Shown here piece after piece: positions 26,945 to 36,056 of a stretch of 64,000 bases of DNA. The DNA comes from Pseudobdellovibrionaceae bacterium (GTDB lineage: Bacteria; Bdellovibrionota; Bdellovibrionia; Bdellovibrionales; UBA1609), in the NCBI GenBank assembly GCA_020635075.1, contig JACKAM010000002.1, positions 310,001 through 374,000 of the forward strand. Direction: 5' to 3'. How positions within the stretch are numbered: the stretch's first letter is position 1; each line of letters begins with the position of its first letter. The notes beneath the pieces were generated by a model that was given only the letters and a program-made list of their open reading frames with translations, was not told the DNA's origin and ran no database searches. The translations under genes and the position numbers were made by a program.

Positions 26945-27835
26945 ATGAAATCTCTCATTAGCACTCTTGCTGCTTTGGGCTTTGCCGTTGCTGCTAACGC
27001 TGCAACACCTATTCAATCCGAATTCTTTTATCAGGCAGAAACAGACAACAACGTTCTGACTCCTGAGCTGACTTACGACACCATGTCAATCAAGGCAAAA
27101 GGTGGCGGAAAGATGGAAGTTTCCGGTCAGGTTCTGAACCTTACCTATGAGCGTGGCATCAACGACATGTTCTCTGCTGGCGCGACTATTGGCTACACAA
27201 CCACATCCAATGAAACCACTGGTTCAGCTGACGAAGACACTAAAGGACTCAACGATATCACCTTCTTTGGTAAGGGCCGTTACGCTTTTACCGAGGATGG
27301 AAGCATGCACTACGGCGCTAACCTCCACTTCAGCCCCAGCGACAAAGAGACTGACTCTACTGGCACAACAACTGAAGTTGATGCCGTTTCTGGTGGAAAC
27401 ACCCTCCAGCCTTGGGTGGGCTACCAGTGGCTGTTCGGCTCCAACGTTTTCGGTCTGAAGCTGCAAATGGATATGGCTTTGGGCGACAGGACACTTAAGA
27501 CTAAAGGTTCTACCGCCAAAACAACTGAAACTGGCGGCGAGACCACTGAGTTCTCTCTGTTCTACGAAATGCCTCATGAAATGGGTGCTGTTGGCTTTGT
27601 CGGTTTCTATCAGACCGTTACTGAGACTGAGACAAAGACATCAGGAACTACAACTAAAGGCGATGACGACTACACTCTGATGGGTCTTGGCGTTTACAGC
27701 CCCTATAAGTTCTCTGAAACTGCTGAAGTTATTGGTGAGTTGACTTACTCCACTATCACTTCTGATTTTGGAACAACTAAGCTCGATTCTTCTTCCGACC
27801 TGCAGATTTCTGTAGCTGGCCGCTTCATGTTCTAA
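26945..27835 (+). CDS. Outer-membrane beta-barrel protein
   Basis: The protein has 296 residues with a signal peptide (A-N-A cleavage near residue 19). The mature part is alternating hydrophobic/polar strands with Thr/Glu/Asp-rich loops, and the chain ends in F (GRFMF), the usual BAM signal. AAAGGAG lies 8 bases before the ATG, and a strong terminator follows. Frequent GCT/ACT/GGT codons differ from neighbours and suggest high expression. A porin-like role is inferred; no named family is recognised. Confidence 0.82.
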   Translation: MKSLISTLAALGFAVAANAATPIQSEFFYQAETDNNVLTPELTYDTMSIKAKGGGKMEVSGQVLNLTYERGINDMFSAGATIGYTTTSNETTGSADEDTKGLNDITFFGKGRYAFTEDGSMHYGANLHFSPSDKETDSTGTTTEVDAVSGGNTLQPWVGYQWLFGSNVFGLKLQMDMALGDRTLKTKGSTAKTTETGGETTEFSLFYEMPHEMGAVGFVGFYQTVTETETKTSGTTTKGDDDYTLMGLGVYSPYKFSETAEVIGELTYSTITSDFGTTKLDSSSDLQISVAGRFMF

Positions 27836-27856
27836 TAGCAGAACAAGATTCTGGTA

Positions 27857-27888
27857 CAAAAAGGCGGCCTTCGAGCCGCCTTTTTTTA
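27857..27888 (+). terminator. Strong intrinsic terminator
   Basis: AAGGCGGC pairs with GCCGCCTT around CTTCGA, followed by seven Ts. It lies 22 bases after the barrel gene and may also serve the convergent gene ending at 27886. Confidence 0.92.
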
Positions 27889-29286
27889 TTGTGAATTGCT
27901 TTTGGAGGAGAACTTCACATCGGGCATTGGGTGGCCGGTCAGCCGTTGCATAAAGTTCTTTTGGAAATGGGCGGGTTCGACGACCTTGCCTTCCTTCATT
28001 TCGTAAAAACTGTCCCTCTCGTAGTGCTTAGAGGCCACGTAGTCGGCCACCATGAAATCAAAAAAAGTGCCGCGACGTAATTGATCTTCCAGCTCCGTTT
28101 GAATCTCCGCCCAAGTTGCGACCCGCGGTCCATACATCAAGCTCACCGTGTGGGTTTGACATACCAAATCCGGATAGGCCTCTGCCAGCTCCCGGGCAAG
28201 AAGTGCCGTTTGCTTGTAGGCCCTCAGCTCGCTAATGGCCCTAAGCTGATCGTACTCGCGACGGGCGAGCAAGTACTCCTTGGCCATCTCTTCCATCTTG
28301 GCCTGAGTGGCGGCCATTCCGTCTTTGAAACCCTTCTCTTCAACCGAAGAGGGCGAGCGAGCGCCTTCCTCCTGGCCCCGGGCAAATTTTCCGGCAAGGG
28401 CGGAGCCCATGGACTTTTTCTTTTCTTCGATATGTTCCATCATCTTCTGCGCCATCACGTATTCGGCCATTTGTTGGCGAAACTCCTGTCCCACCCGACG
28501 CACTTGGTGAGCCGCCACCGTAAGCTCGGGCATCTTTTGACTGAAGTCACAGCCATGACTCAACTCATGAGCCAAGCCAAGCAGTGCCCCAACAGGGTCC
28601 TCATTGAAATCAAAGCGCAAATACGTCGCGTAGAGTTTTTGCGTTTCACCAGCGGCGGTTGCGGGAACCATGTCGAGGGACATCTTTTCACTTGAAGAAA
28701 GTTCCGAGCCCACAATCAAGCGACCCATCGGCCCCTTTACCAACATCGGATGACGGGCATCCGAGTTGTAACACTTCAGCACCTTCAATCCTGTTTCAGT
28801 TAATGCCAAGGCCTGTTCCAACTCTTTGTAATACTCATCGCCTTTGTCCAGCCGACTCTGGGCCGTCGGAAACCTTTGCACCAGTTGGTACATTTTCTTG
28901 GCCAACTTGTTTTGCGGCGCTTTTGGCAGGGACTCATGAAAGGTATTGTTCAAACGCTGACTAATGGTCTCCAGGTACGATCGCACCTGCTTGTTTTCCC
29001 GCCAGCTCTCTTCTTGGATCGTCTCCAGGCTCTTGGCGAAGGAATCCAGTCCCTTGTACATGGCCCTCACCTCGGGATGCCGATGATCCTTTAAATGACG
29101 ATGGGATTTGCCCAGGTCACTGGGCTTAGTGAGCTTGGGAAAGTCGCCCGCCACCCGAGGTTTAGCGCTGCTGCAGGTGTCGCCAATGTCTTTTCCTACA
29201 GCTACGCTGACCCAAATAAGGCTCAAAAGGACCAACTGGGTCCGCCCTACTTGTCTCACTATGGAATGCCAAACAGTACTTCTCAT
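27886..29286 (-). CDS. Exported HExxH protein, putative metallopeptidase
   Basis: The protein has 466 residues from ATG 29286 (a TTG at 29319 is the only upstream option). A signal peptide covers ~10-30. The sequence is mostly helical and charged. LAHELSHGCDF contains HExxH (H240, E241, H244). About 100 residues later ISELRAYKQTALLARELAEAYP gives Glu residues that could be the third zinc ligand. No named family is recognised. The stop lies within the terminator of the convergent barrel gene. Confidence 0.72.
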   Translation of the reverse strand: MRSTVWHSIVRQVGRTQLVLLSLIWVSVAVGKDIGDTCSSAKPRVAGDFPKLTKPSDLGKSHRHLKDHRHPEVRAMYKGLDSFAKSLETIQEESWRENKQVRSYLETISQRLNNTFHESLPKAPQNKLAKKMYQLVQRFPTAQSRLDKGDEYYKELEQALALTETGLKVLKCYNSDARHPMLVKGPMGRLIVGSELSSSEKMSLDMVPATAAGETQKLYATYLRFDFNEDPVGALLGLAHELSHGCDFSQKMPELTVAAHQVRRVGQEFRQQMAEYVMAQKMMEHIEEKKKSMGSALAGKFARGQEEGARSPSSVEEKGFKDGMAATQAKMEEMAKEYLLARREYDQLRAISELRAYKQTALLARELAEAYPDLVCQTHTVSLMYGPRVATWAEIQTELEDQLRRGTFFDFMVADYVASKHYERDSFYEMKEGKVVEPAHFQKNFMQRLTGHPMPDVKFSSKSNSQ

Positions 29287-29387
29287 GTGTCTCTTATCGG
29301 TCCTTTGGTCTGGGCTCAAGAGAGGAAATCCGCTCCAGATGTGGATTTCCTCTAATATTTAGAGCAAACCCTGGGGGGAAAAGGTCA

Positions 29388-29534
29388 ATGGAAGAGTATC
29401 TTCCAAACGGGATTGCCCGAATGGCCAAGGAACTCGAACCGGTCCTTATATGTCGTATTGATGAAGATTATGGCAAGGGTGCGGTGAAACCGGAGTCCGC
29501 AAGGAGTCTTCCGTTTTGCATACGCACAACATGA
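29388..29534 (+). CDS. Possible 48-residue ORF or gene remnant
   Basis: ATG 29388 follows GGGGGGAAAAGG and opens a 48-codon frame with sensible composition (MEEYLPNGIARMAKELEPV). It runs into the 3' end of the opposite-strand ABC ATPase gene. It could be a small protein or the stub of a lost gene; evidence is weak. Confidence 0.22.
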   Translation: MEEYLPNGIARMAKELEPVLICRIDEDYGKGAVKPESARSLPFCIRTT

Positions 29535-30130
29535 GCTCCAAGAGCATCCACATCTTCGCGGTCGTGGGTGATCAAAAGAGTGGGCACATTGAATTCCTCA
29601 ATGACCGACTTCACTAATTGACGAGCCTCTCCCCTGAGATCTGCATCTAGGGCTGAAAAGGGCTCATCCAGAAATAGAAATCTCGGCTTGCCCGCCAGGG
29701 CCCTGGCGATGGCCACCCGCTGTTGCTCACCACCAGAAAGAAGTCTGCATTTGCGATTCAAGAATGGGGAGAGCTGGAGAGCTGAAACCAGTCGACTCAT
29801 CAAAGCCTGCTGATCCTCCAAGGGAATTTTTCGCGCCCTAAAGGCGAACTCGATATTTTCCCTGGCCGTCATGTGGGGAAATAATTCCAAGGACTGAAAA
29901 ACCACACCCAAGCGTCGCTCGGGCACGCTTAGCTGAGCCAGGTCTTCCTCTTTGAATTTCCATGACAGACCGGGACAATCTTCCAGTCCTATCAACAGCC
30001 GAAACACCGATGTCTTGCCCGAACCCGAGGGCCCCCACAAGGCAGTAATACCTGAGTCGGAAATCTCCCACTCGGGAATATCAATTTTGAAGTCGCCGTA
30101 GTCACGACAGAGATTTTTTATGAACGACAA
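29468..30130 (-). CDS. thiQ: ABC transporter ATPase, ThiQ-like
   Basis: The protein has ~220 residues from TTG 30130 (GGGAG upstream), overlapping the permease gene by 29 bases; an ORF reaching 30172 would lie wholly inside it. It has Walker A GPSGSGKT, Q-loop VVFQSLELFPHMTARENI, signature LSGGEQQRVAIARAL and Walker B FLFLDEPFSALD. It is short, like ThiQ, with no TOBE extension. It energises the transporter formed with the permease and binding protein upstream. Confidence 0.85.
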   Translation of the reverse strand: MSFIKNLCRDYGDFKIDIPEWEISDSGITALWGPSGSGKTSVFRLLIGLEDCPGLSWKFKEEDLAQLSVPERRLGVVFQSLELFPHMTARENIEFAFRARKIPLEDQQALMSRLVSALQLSPFLNRKCRLLSGGEQQRVAIARALAGKPRFLFLDEPFSALDADLRGEARQLVKSVIEEFNVPTLLITHDREDVDALGAHVVRMQNGRLLADSGFTAPLP

Positions 30131-31571
30131 ATCCCAAGCTCCCAAAAAAGAGAAAACATAGAGAACTAACACAGATTAAAATCAGATTTAACACTGTGGC
30201 CAGCTCCAGGCGATAGGAAGTCATGTAACCTTTGACCATAAGGCCTAAGGTTGAACTGGACTCAGCCACAATTGAACTCAAGGCAAAGTCGCCGCAAGCC
30301 CAAAACGCCGCTAACCCTGCCAACCACAGAAATCCAGAACTCACCTGGGGGAACTCGATTTGCCAAAAGATCAGTGTCCAACTGGCCCCCGCCACTCGTG
30401 CCACCTGAACCTGTCGGGAAACTGAATGAAGTAGGGAACGCCCCATCAGACGATAAAGCCCGGGTAGAAACAATAAGCCAAGCCCCAAAATCATAGCCAG
30501 ATGAGAGCCCCAAAGGCCATAAAATCCAAACAGTAAAAATGCAAAACCTGTAACCACAGCACTCGGTGACGCGTATCCGGTCAAGAATTGATCCAGCCCC
30601 CAATGAGGACTTAGTCCTGCCACCAACAGCAATAAAATGAACACAAAAATGCCAGTTCCCACTCCAACCAATAGAGTGTGAAAAACCAATTCAGGCAAAA
30701 GAGAGACTAATAAATCTGTTTGAAGAAGTTGTTCGATACCCAGTTGGAGCCCAGAAAATTGTGCAGTGAGGACGAAAACACTAAAGAGAATTGGAGGAAC
30801 TAATCCGGGAATCCAGGTCAGGTATCGAACCTGATATCGTCCCTGCTGGCGAACATCTGAACTCCGACTGAGAATAAGGGAAAAACCAAACAAAAAAAGC
30901 ATTTGCACAAGGGAAAGCACAAAGGCCTGAGACCAACCTCCGCCTTGACGGATTTTTTCGTAAATCAGCACCTCAATCGTCTGGCCATTGAGACCACCCA
31001 TTATTAAGGGGACGGCGAAGGATGCAAAGCAAAGAGCAAAAACATAGAACGCCAACAGTGCCAGATCGGCCCGAAGATAGCCGAGCAGACCTGTCCGAAC
31101 CAAACTCCATCGAGAAGCCCCTTCCACCCAGGCCAACTCAACCATTCCACCCAACTTGCCACTAATTAATCGGCTGATCGTTACCGCCACTAGGCCTGCA
31201 CACATCAATGTATGAACCAAGACTATGCCGCGGAGACCAAATGGATAGTGACCTATTAATCCGGATAGGTTCAAAACCGGAAGTATGACGAACAGGGCGG
31301 GTAAGAACCCTGGTAGTAGGCAAAAAACCTCCAGCCATCCTCTAAACCTGGAATTCTGCCAATGAAGAAGCCCAAGGGCACCACCTAACCCCAAAATCAT
31401 AGAAGCAATGGAGCTCAAAAAGCTCTGCGCCGTAGTTTTCCACAAAACATCGATGAGGTGGCCCAAGGCTGGCCATTGCCAATTTGAGGAAAATAGGAGT
31501 ATTGCAAACAGGGGACCAACCAAGATCGCGCCAAGTCCTATGCGGCACAATGATCTGAGTCTACTCTCCAT
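30102..31571 (-). CDS. thiP: Two-domain ABC permease, ThiP-like
   Basis: The protein has 489 residues and about twelve membrane helices in two halves. Each half carries an EAA-type coupling loop (VEGASRWSLVR near residue 148; VAGASWTLIFWQIEFPQ near 395). Such fused permeases belong to the iron/thiamine group (FbpB/ThiP). Its place between the ThiB-like and ThiQ-like genes supports the thiamine branch. It starts 11 bases after thiB. Confidence 0.82.
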   Translation of the reverse strand: MESRLRSLCRIGLGAILVGPLFAILLFSSNWQWPALGHLIDVLWKTTAQSFLSSIASMILGLGGALGLLHWQNSRFRGWLEVFCLLPGFLPALFVILPVLNLSGLIGHYPFGLRGIVLVHTLMCAGLVAVTISRLISGKLGGMVELAWVEGASRWSLVRTGLLGYLRADLALLAFYVFALCFASFAVPLIMGGLNGQTIEVLIYEKIRQGGGWSQAFVLSLVQMLFLFGFSLILSRSSDVRQQGRYQVRYLTWIPGLVPPILFSVFVLTAQFSGLQLGIEQLLQTDLLVSLLPELVFHTLLVGVGTGIFVFILLLLVAGLSPHWGLDQFLTGYASPSAVVTGFAFLLFGFYGLWGSHLAMILGLGLLFLPGLYRLMGRSLLHSVSRQVQVARVAGASWTLIFWQIEFPQVSSGFLWLAGLAAFWACGDFALSSIVAESSSTLGLMVKGYMTSYRLELATVLNLILICVSSLCFLFFGSLGFVVHKKSLS

Positions 31572-31582
31572 GGGGAATATCC

Positions 31583-32662
31583 CTATTGAACATAGTCTTT
31601 GAGCTGATCGACAAAAGCCTGTGGCAAGTTATCCTTGTGGCGAATGAAAACTCGCATCTGCTCAAAATCCATCAAGGGGAGTTTTGGCAATTGAGAAAAC
31701 AAACTGTCACCAACAACCCCTGCTACAACTGGAAACATATAATTCCTCTCCATCAAAATTTTCTGAGAGGATGGGCGCAGTAAATAGTGCACAAATTCCT
31801 CTGCCTTTAGGCATGCGTCACAATCCTTAGGTATGGCCGCCCATTCCACTTCAACCGGATGCCCCTCTTTAAATACCGCCGGCTGATAGGAAAAATCCTT
31901 TTCCTCCTGCCAGTGATACACAGGAGAAGTGCCATAAGAAAAAGTGAGTTTCGCTGACTTCTTGCGAAACATCCCATAGGAGGCGCTCCAGCTTGGAGCA
32001 ATTGACATCAATGAATGGGAAAGTGCCTTCATGCGCTCTTGGGACAACTCTTCCCGCTGAGATCCCGAAAAAACCCATGTCACCAAATGAATTCCAGATA
32101 CCGCGTAACGTGGATCCGGAACTGAGAGGCTGTCGGCATACACCGACTTGGACAAATCAGACCAGGATTTCGGAGGCTCAATTTCTCCCTTGCGGTAGAT
32201 AAAGGTCATTGGCGCCCATGAGAATGGTAACATCTTGGCCATTCCATTCACCTTGAATCTCTCAGGAGGGGGAATTCCTTTATTCCATTCAACACCTTCG
32301 GGCCACTGCATGTTTCGCCAGGAAAATTCCGTACGCGCCTTGAAAGTGTGAGCAACACTCAAACCTAAGACCAAATCCACTTTCCGCTCGGGGAATTGAA
32401 TGAGCTTTTCAAGAAAAAGAGCCGAATCCCCACCGTCCACATATTCGATGATACAATCACACAAGGTCTCAAACTCTTTCTTCAGCAGAGGGCCAGGTCC
32501 GGACGGCAACATGAAGGAGCCGTAGGTCATCACGCGCACGACTTGCCGCTTGTCGGGCTTCGGTCCGTATTCTCTTACATTACGGATCACCCATCCCACC
32601 ATGATCAACACGACAATGGCAGCAATTACGACCTGAATAATCAGGAAGCGGGATTTATTCAT
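31583..32662 (-). CDS. thiB: Membrane-anchored substrate-binding protein, ThiB-like
   Basis: The protein has 359 residues. An uncleaved-looking N-terminal helix (residues ~5-27) replaces a free signal peptide. The ThiB pattern VMTYGSF...GPGPLLKKEFE...C-I-I-E-Y-V is seen near 43-80, followed by VDLVLGLS and PPKSWSDL. A pair of cysteines (CDAC) lies near 284. It should bind thiamine or a phosphate ester in the periplasm. Its ATG shares one base with the doxX stop (TGATG). The specific ligand is inferred. Confidence 0.8.
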   Translation of the reverse strand: MNKSRFLIIQVVIAAIVVLIMVGWVIRNVREYGPKPDKRQVVRVMTYGSFMLPSGPGPLLKKEFETLCDCIIEYVDGGDSALFLEKLIQFPERKVDLVLGLSVAHTFKARTEFSWRNMQWPEGVEWNKGIPPPERFKVNGMAKMLPFSWAPMTFIYRKGEIEPPKSWSDLSKSVYADSLSVPDPRYAVSGIHLVTWVFSGSQREELSQERMKALSHSLMSIAPSWSASYGMFRKKSAKLTFSYGTSPVYHWQEEKDFSYQPAVFKEGHPVEVEWAAIPKDCDACLKAEEFVHYLLRPSSQKILMERNYMFPVVAGVVGDSLFSQLPKLPLMDFEQMRVFIRHKDNLPQAFVDQLKDYVQ

Positions 32663-33144
32663 CACCACCAAATTCCCCGTTGGCGCTTGTAGAAGAAGTA
32701 ATCAAAACCCATACAACGACCGGCGCCCACCCACCACATAATGATAAATACAGCGAGAAACATGCGATGGAGGTCGGCGACTGAAGGACCGGTGTTGTAG
32801 AAAAAATTGATGGTCAAAAACACGCCCATCAAGGCTACCGGCCGCACCAAAAATCCAATCAAAAAACTCACGCCAATGATGAACTCAGTACAAGTAATGA
32901 GGTAGGCAAATATCTTCCAGTTGGGGACCACCACTGTTTCCAAAACGTCTTTGTACCACTCAGGGGCAGTGCTAATCGGCAACCATTCGTCGATGGACCG
33001 ACTCAAAATCGGCTGAACGAGGAAGTCACCATCAAATCTCTCCAGGGCACGTTCCAAAAAGAAGTACCCCATGTAAAGCCTGAGAAAAGCGATGGGCAAC
33101 ATATGTCCCACATATTTTACACTTTCAAAGAAGGAAACGATCAT
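32662..33144 (-). CDS. DoxX family membrane protein
   Basis: The product is 160 residues from ATG 33144 (GGGAG upstream); TTG 33180 and ATG 33165 are longer options. Four membrane helices with the DoxX pattern (LPIAFLRLYMGYFFLERALERF, EFIIGVSFLIGFLVRPVALMG shown by residue groups) are present. DoxX proteins are poorly defined membrane proteins tied to redox stress and thiol metabolism. It is translationally coupled to thiB and follows nth. Confidence 0.8.
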   Translation of the reverse strand: MIVSFFESVKYVGHMLPIAFLRLYMGYFFLERALERFDGDFLVQPILSRSIDEWLPISTAPEWYKDVLETVVVPNWKIFAYLITCTEFIIGVSFLIGFLVRPVALMGVFLTINFFYNTGPSVADLHRMFLAVFIIMWWVGAGRCMGFDYFFYKRQRGIWW

Positions 33145-33189
33145 AGACCCATCTTCTCCCACCATGAGTAAGGGTGTCAACGAAGGCCT

Positions 33190-33882
33190 TTAGAGACGTC
33201 GGGGGCATAGCTCAAAAAGAAAACATTTTTCACAGTCTGCTTTTCGTGCTCGACAAACAGTGCGGCCGTGATGGATCAACCAGTGGGAAAAGTTGATCCA
33301 ATGCTCCTTGGGAACCATCTCCACCAGCTCCCTCTCAATCTTGACGGCATCCTTGCCACGGACAAAACCCAGGCGGTTACTCAAGCGGGTGACGTGAGTA
33401 TCCACCACGACGCCAGAAGGGATCTGGAAGGCATTACCTAAAACCACATTGGCTGTTTTGCGGCCGACTCCCGCCAGTTGCGTCAATTGATCCAAGTCCT
33501 GAGGAACCTCGCCATTATGGTCTTGTAAAAGCTGACGGCAACAACTCTGAATATTTTTTGCCTTATTTCTAAAAAAACCAGTGGAGCGGATATCCTCTTC
33601 CAGGTCGCTCAATTTGGCCTGGGCATAGCCTTCAAGGTCGGGATACTTTTTAAACAGTCTCTCGGTCACTTTGTTGACCCGCTCGTCTGTACACTGGGCA
33701 CTCAAAATCGTGGCAATTAACAGCTCAACCGGCGTCGAGTAGTTGAGAGCACAATGGGCATTGGGGTAGTAGCGCTCCAGTAGGCTCACCACTTCGCCCA
33801 TTCTCTCTCGACGTTTAGCCAGGGACTCTCGTCCAGCAAGAGCTTTACCCACCTTTTTTTTCCTCGTCTGAGATCGACTCAT
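33190..33882 (-). CDS. nth: Endonuclease III
   Basis: Nth removes oxidised pyrimidines and nicks abasic sites. The 230-residue protein has LLIATILSAQCTD, the HhH LAGVGRKTANVV with catalytic Lys, catalytic Asp in VVDTHVTRLSNRLG, and [4Fe-4S] ligands C-x6-C-x2-C-x5-C at the C terminus. A basic 25-residue N-terminal extension is present. AGAGGAG precedes the ATG. It heads the gene run that continues into doxX and the thi-like genes. Confidence 0.96.
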   Translation of the reverse strand: MSRSQTRKKKVGKALAGRESLAKRRERMGEVVSLLERYYPNAHCALNYSTPVELLIATILSAQCTDERVNKVTERLFKKYPDLEGYAQAKLSDLEEDIRSTGFFRNKAKNIQSCCRQLLQDHNGEVPQDLDQLTQLAGVGRKTANVVLGNAFQIPSGVVVDTHVTRLSNRLGFVRGKDAVKIERELVEMVPKEHWINFSHWLIHHGRTVCRARKADCEKCFLFELCPRRL

Positions 33883-34017
33883 ATGACTCCTCTGGCCCAG
33901 GGGTACAGATGCCCACGGCCGAAGTCAAGGCTGCAACTCCGCCGCTGGTCCGGATTTCCCAGGTCCCGTCGCAGACACGGCAACGATTGGCTACAATATT
34001 ATTGAGAGGAGTCGCCC

Positions 34018-35109
34018 ATGGATGGACCAAGAGCCCCACAGGACGTGGAGTTAAGCCAAGTTTTCGAATTTCTCGACACTCAGCTTCGACCAAAAGCAGA
34101 TTGGTCGATTAAGCAGGAATACCCAACTGCTCTGACTAAAGAAAACTCGGGAAACATTCGAATTATCAAGTCCAATGACAAAATCATTGCCCACGCAGTT
34201 GTTCACTACAGTTTGACGAAAACAGCAGCTGGGATTTTTAAAGTTGCGGCCATTGGCAGCGTCGTAACTGATCCCGAGTTTCGCAATCAGGGACTGAGCC
34301 GACAGGTGATCGAATCCTGCCTTAAAACGGCGGAACTACACGGCTGTGACTTCGCCGTGTTGTGGACCAACCTGTATGACTTTTATCGCAAATTTGAATT
34401 CGAGCTGGCTGGCTCCGAAGTCGCCTTGGTGATCGAAAAGGAATTCAGCCCTCCGAATGAAAACCTACGTATTATGGAGACCACCAAAGTGGCAGCCGAG
34501 GCTCTGTTGCGAGTTTACTCACAGCACACCGTTGGAGCCATTCGTATTGCCGAGGACTTTCGTAAGTACCTCGCCATTCCCAACACCAAGCTCTACACCG
34601 CCTGGGATGCACACAACAATCTGAAGGCCTATGCCGTGGAAGGCAAGGGTGTGGATCTGGTTGGATATATTCATGAGTGGGGCGGTTCAGTCTCGAGCCT
34701 CTTGCCTTTATTGGCTCATGTTCGGCGGCAAGCCAAAACGCCTATTACGATCATCGCCTCGGGAAGGGCCACTAATCTTTCACGACAACTGGTGGAGTAC
34801 GGCGCTCTGAAAAACGAAGGCTTTTTGGGGATGATCAAGATTCTAAATCCCAAAAACCTGTGTTTCAAACTCATGCGCTACGCCCGCGCCCTGGGAAAAG
34901 AAGACTGGGTTTTCGACTACAGCGAAGGGCTTTACTATATAGGCACCTCAAAAGGACTTTTTAAAACCGACAGCCCGAAAGATGTGGTCAAGTTGGTGTT
35001 TGGCCCCCTTAAAGCCCACGAGATCAAGGGCTTTGACGAAGAGACAACTAAGGTAATGGAAGAGGTTCTTCCCATTCCCTTTTGGATCTGGGGCTGGGAC
35101 TCCATATGA
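34018..35109 (+). CDS. GNAT N-acetyltransferase, Eis-like
   Basis: The protein has 363 residues. The N-terminal GNAT fold has IGSVVTDPEFRNQGLSRQVIE (motif A: V-T-D-P, R/Q-x-x-G-x-S) and LWTNLYDFYRKFEFEL. A second half and a C-terminal SCP2-like part give the Eis-like size. GAGAGGAG precedes the ATG. It is divergent from nth and coupled to the following lipoprotein gene by an ATGA overlap. The acceptor substrate is unknown. Confidence 0.78.
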   Translation: MDGPRAPQDVELSQVFEFLDTQLRPKADWSIKQEYPTALTKENSGNIRIIKSNDKIIAHAVVHYSLTKTAAGIFKVAAIGSVVTDPEFRNQGLSRQVIESCLKTAELHGCDFAVLWTNLYDFYRKFEFELAGSEVALVIEKEFSPPNENLRIMETTKVAAEALLRVYSQHTVGAIRIAEDFRKYLAIPNTKLYTAWDAHNNLKAYAVEGKGVDLVGYIHEWGGSVSSLLPLLAHVRRQAKTPITIIASGRATNLSRQLVEYGALKNEGFLGMIKILNPKNLCFKLMRYARALGKEDWVFDYSEGLYYIGTSKGLFKTDSPKDVVKLVFGPLKAHEIKGFDEETTKVMEEVLPIPFWIWGWDSI

Positions 35110-35921
35110 GTGACAGAGGGGTGGAAGTGGCACAGTCGAACATTCGCACTCTCATGGCCATTCACTTTGCCCTGACCTTGTTTATGCCCGTTCTGATTTT
35201 TCTTCTCGTCGGATGTACCGAAGACCCCGAAGTGAAAAAGGCTGAACTCGGCCCTCAGTCAACAGTAGAGCAAGTGAACAAGGCTCTCGACGACGCCATG
35301 GAAAACCGCAGCCCAATGGAAACTAAAGTGGGTGACCAGGTTCTTTATGAGATCAATCAAAGAGTGGAAACCAGCACCGTCATTAAACTTAAAGACGTGA
35401 TCATGGACGTCAAGACCCGCCAGGAAGATGACAAGTTTGTCATTTACCTCATTGACGAAACCACCACGGACTATCAAGGTGAAGAGCCTGACGTGGTCAA
35501 AAAAGAAGTGGAGTGGCGAATTGCCAAACCGGAACTTCCTGAACTGCCGCCCTTATCTCTCTCTCCATTTCGAGTTTTGACTGCCCAACAAGAGGTATTA
35601 GCCAAGGCCCCTCCTGTCACTTTTCACAATTTGAGCATCACCAAAGGTATTCGCCCTGCTCCGCCTGCCGTCGTCGACACCTCCGATTGTCGCGGACTCT
35701 CACCCTGTCACCTCAATGTCACCGAGGTGAATTTCGACCTGGTCGAGTGGCCCAAACCCGATGACTGGAAGGTCACCAAGTACCGCTACATCTATTCATC
35801 TGACACACCCTACCCCGCCCACCTGGTCCTTCTCTGTGTAAAGACTCTGGTGGACACAGAGGCTCGGGATTATTTTGTTTCCCAGTGTCAAATCCTCAAG
35901 GACTTCATCAAAGGTCCATAA
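35106..35921 (+). CDS. Lipoprotein of unknown function
   Basis: The protein has 271 residues from ATG 35106, overlapping the GNAT stop by four bases; ATG 35082 is inside that gene. A lipoprotein signal with Cys in LLVGC lies near residue 37, after an unusually long polar n-region. No family is recognised; four further cysteines lie in the C-terminal half. The last codons (Pro-stop) fall inside the left arm of the inverted repeat at 35916, so the 3' end may have been reset by that insertion. Confidence 0.7.
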   Translation: MSDRGVEVAQSNIRTLMAIHFALTLFMPVLIFLLVGCTEDPEVKKAELGPQSTVEQVNKALDDAMENRSPMETKVGDQVLYEINQRVETSTVIKLKDVIMDVKTRQEDDKFVIYLIDETTTDYQGEEPDVVKKEVEWRIAKPELPELPPLSLSPFRVLTAQQEVLAKAPPVTFHNLSITKGIRPAPPAVVDTSDCRGLSPCHLNVTEVNFDLVEWPKPDDWKVTKYRYIYSSDTPYPAHLVLLCVKTLVDTEARDYFVSQCQILKDFIKGP

Positions 35922-36027
35922 GGTGCCAGGTTCCGAAAATGCAACTCGATGCACAAACTGATGTGAAGCTTTGCCCTCATATCAGTTTTTGCTTCGAGTT
36001 GCATTTTCGGAACCTGGCACCTTATGG
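35916..36027. repeat. 112-bp fold-back element A
   Basis: A 34-bp perfect inverted repeat (35916-35949 and 35994-36027, starting CCATAAGGTGCCAGG) continues inward for 17 bp with three mismatches around a 10-base loop. The whole can form a ~51-bp stem. It lacks a T-run, so it is not a normal terminator. It provides the stop codon of the upstream gene and ends 14 bases before the elbB ribosome-binding site. It resembles REP/MITE-type mobile palindromes. Confidence 0.9.
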
Positions 36028-36056
36028 TAGCCTTGCGTCTTTAGAGGAGGTTTCCC

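Noticed and set aside
32662..33190. TPP riboswitch for the thiamine-type transporter
   Set aside because: Only a few dozen bases separate nth, doxX and thiB; there is no room and no thi-box-like sequence.
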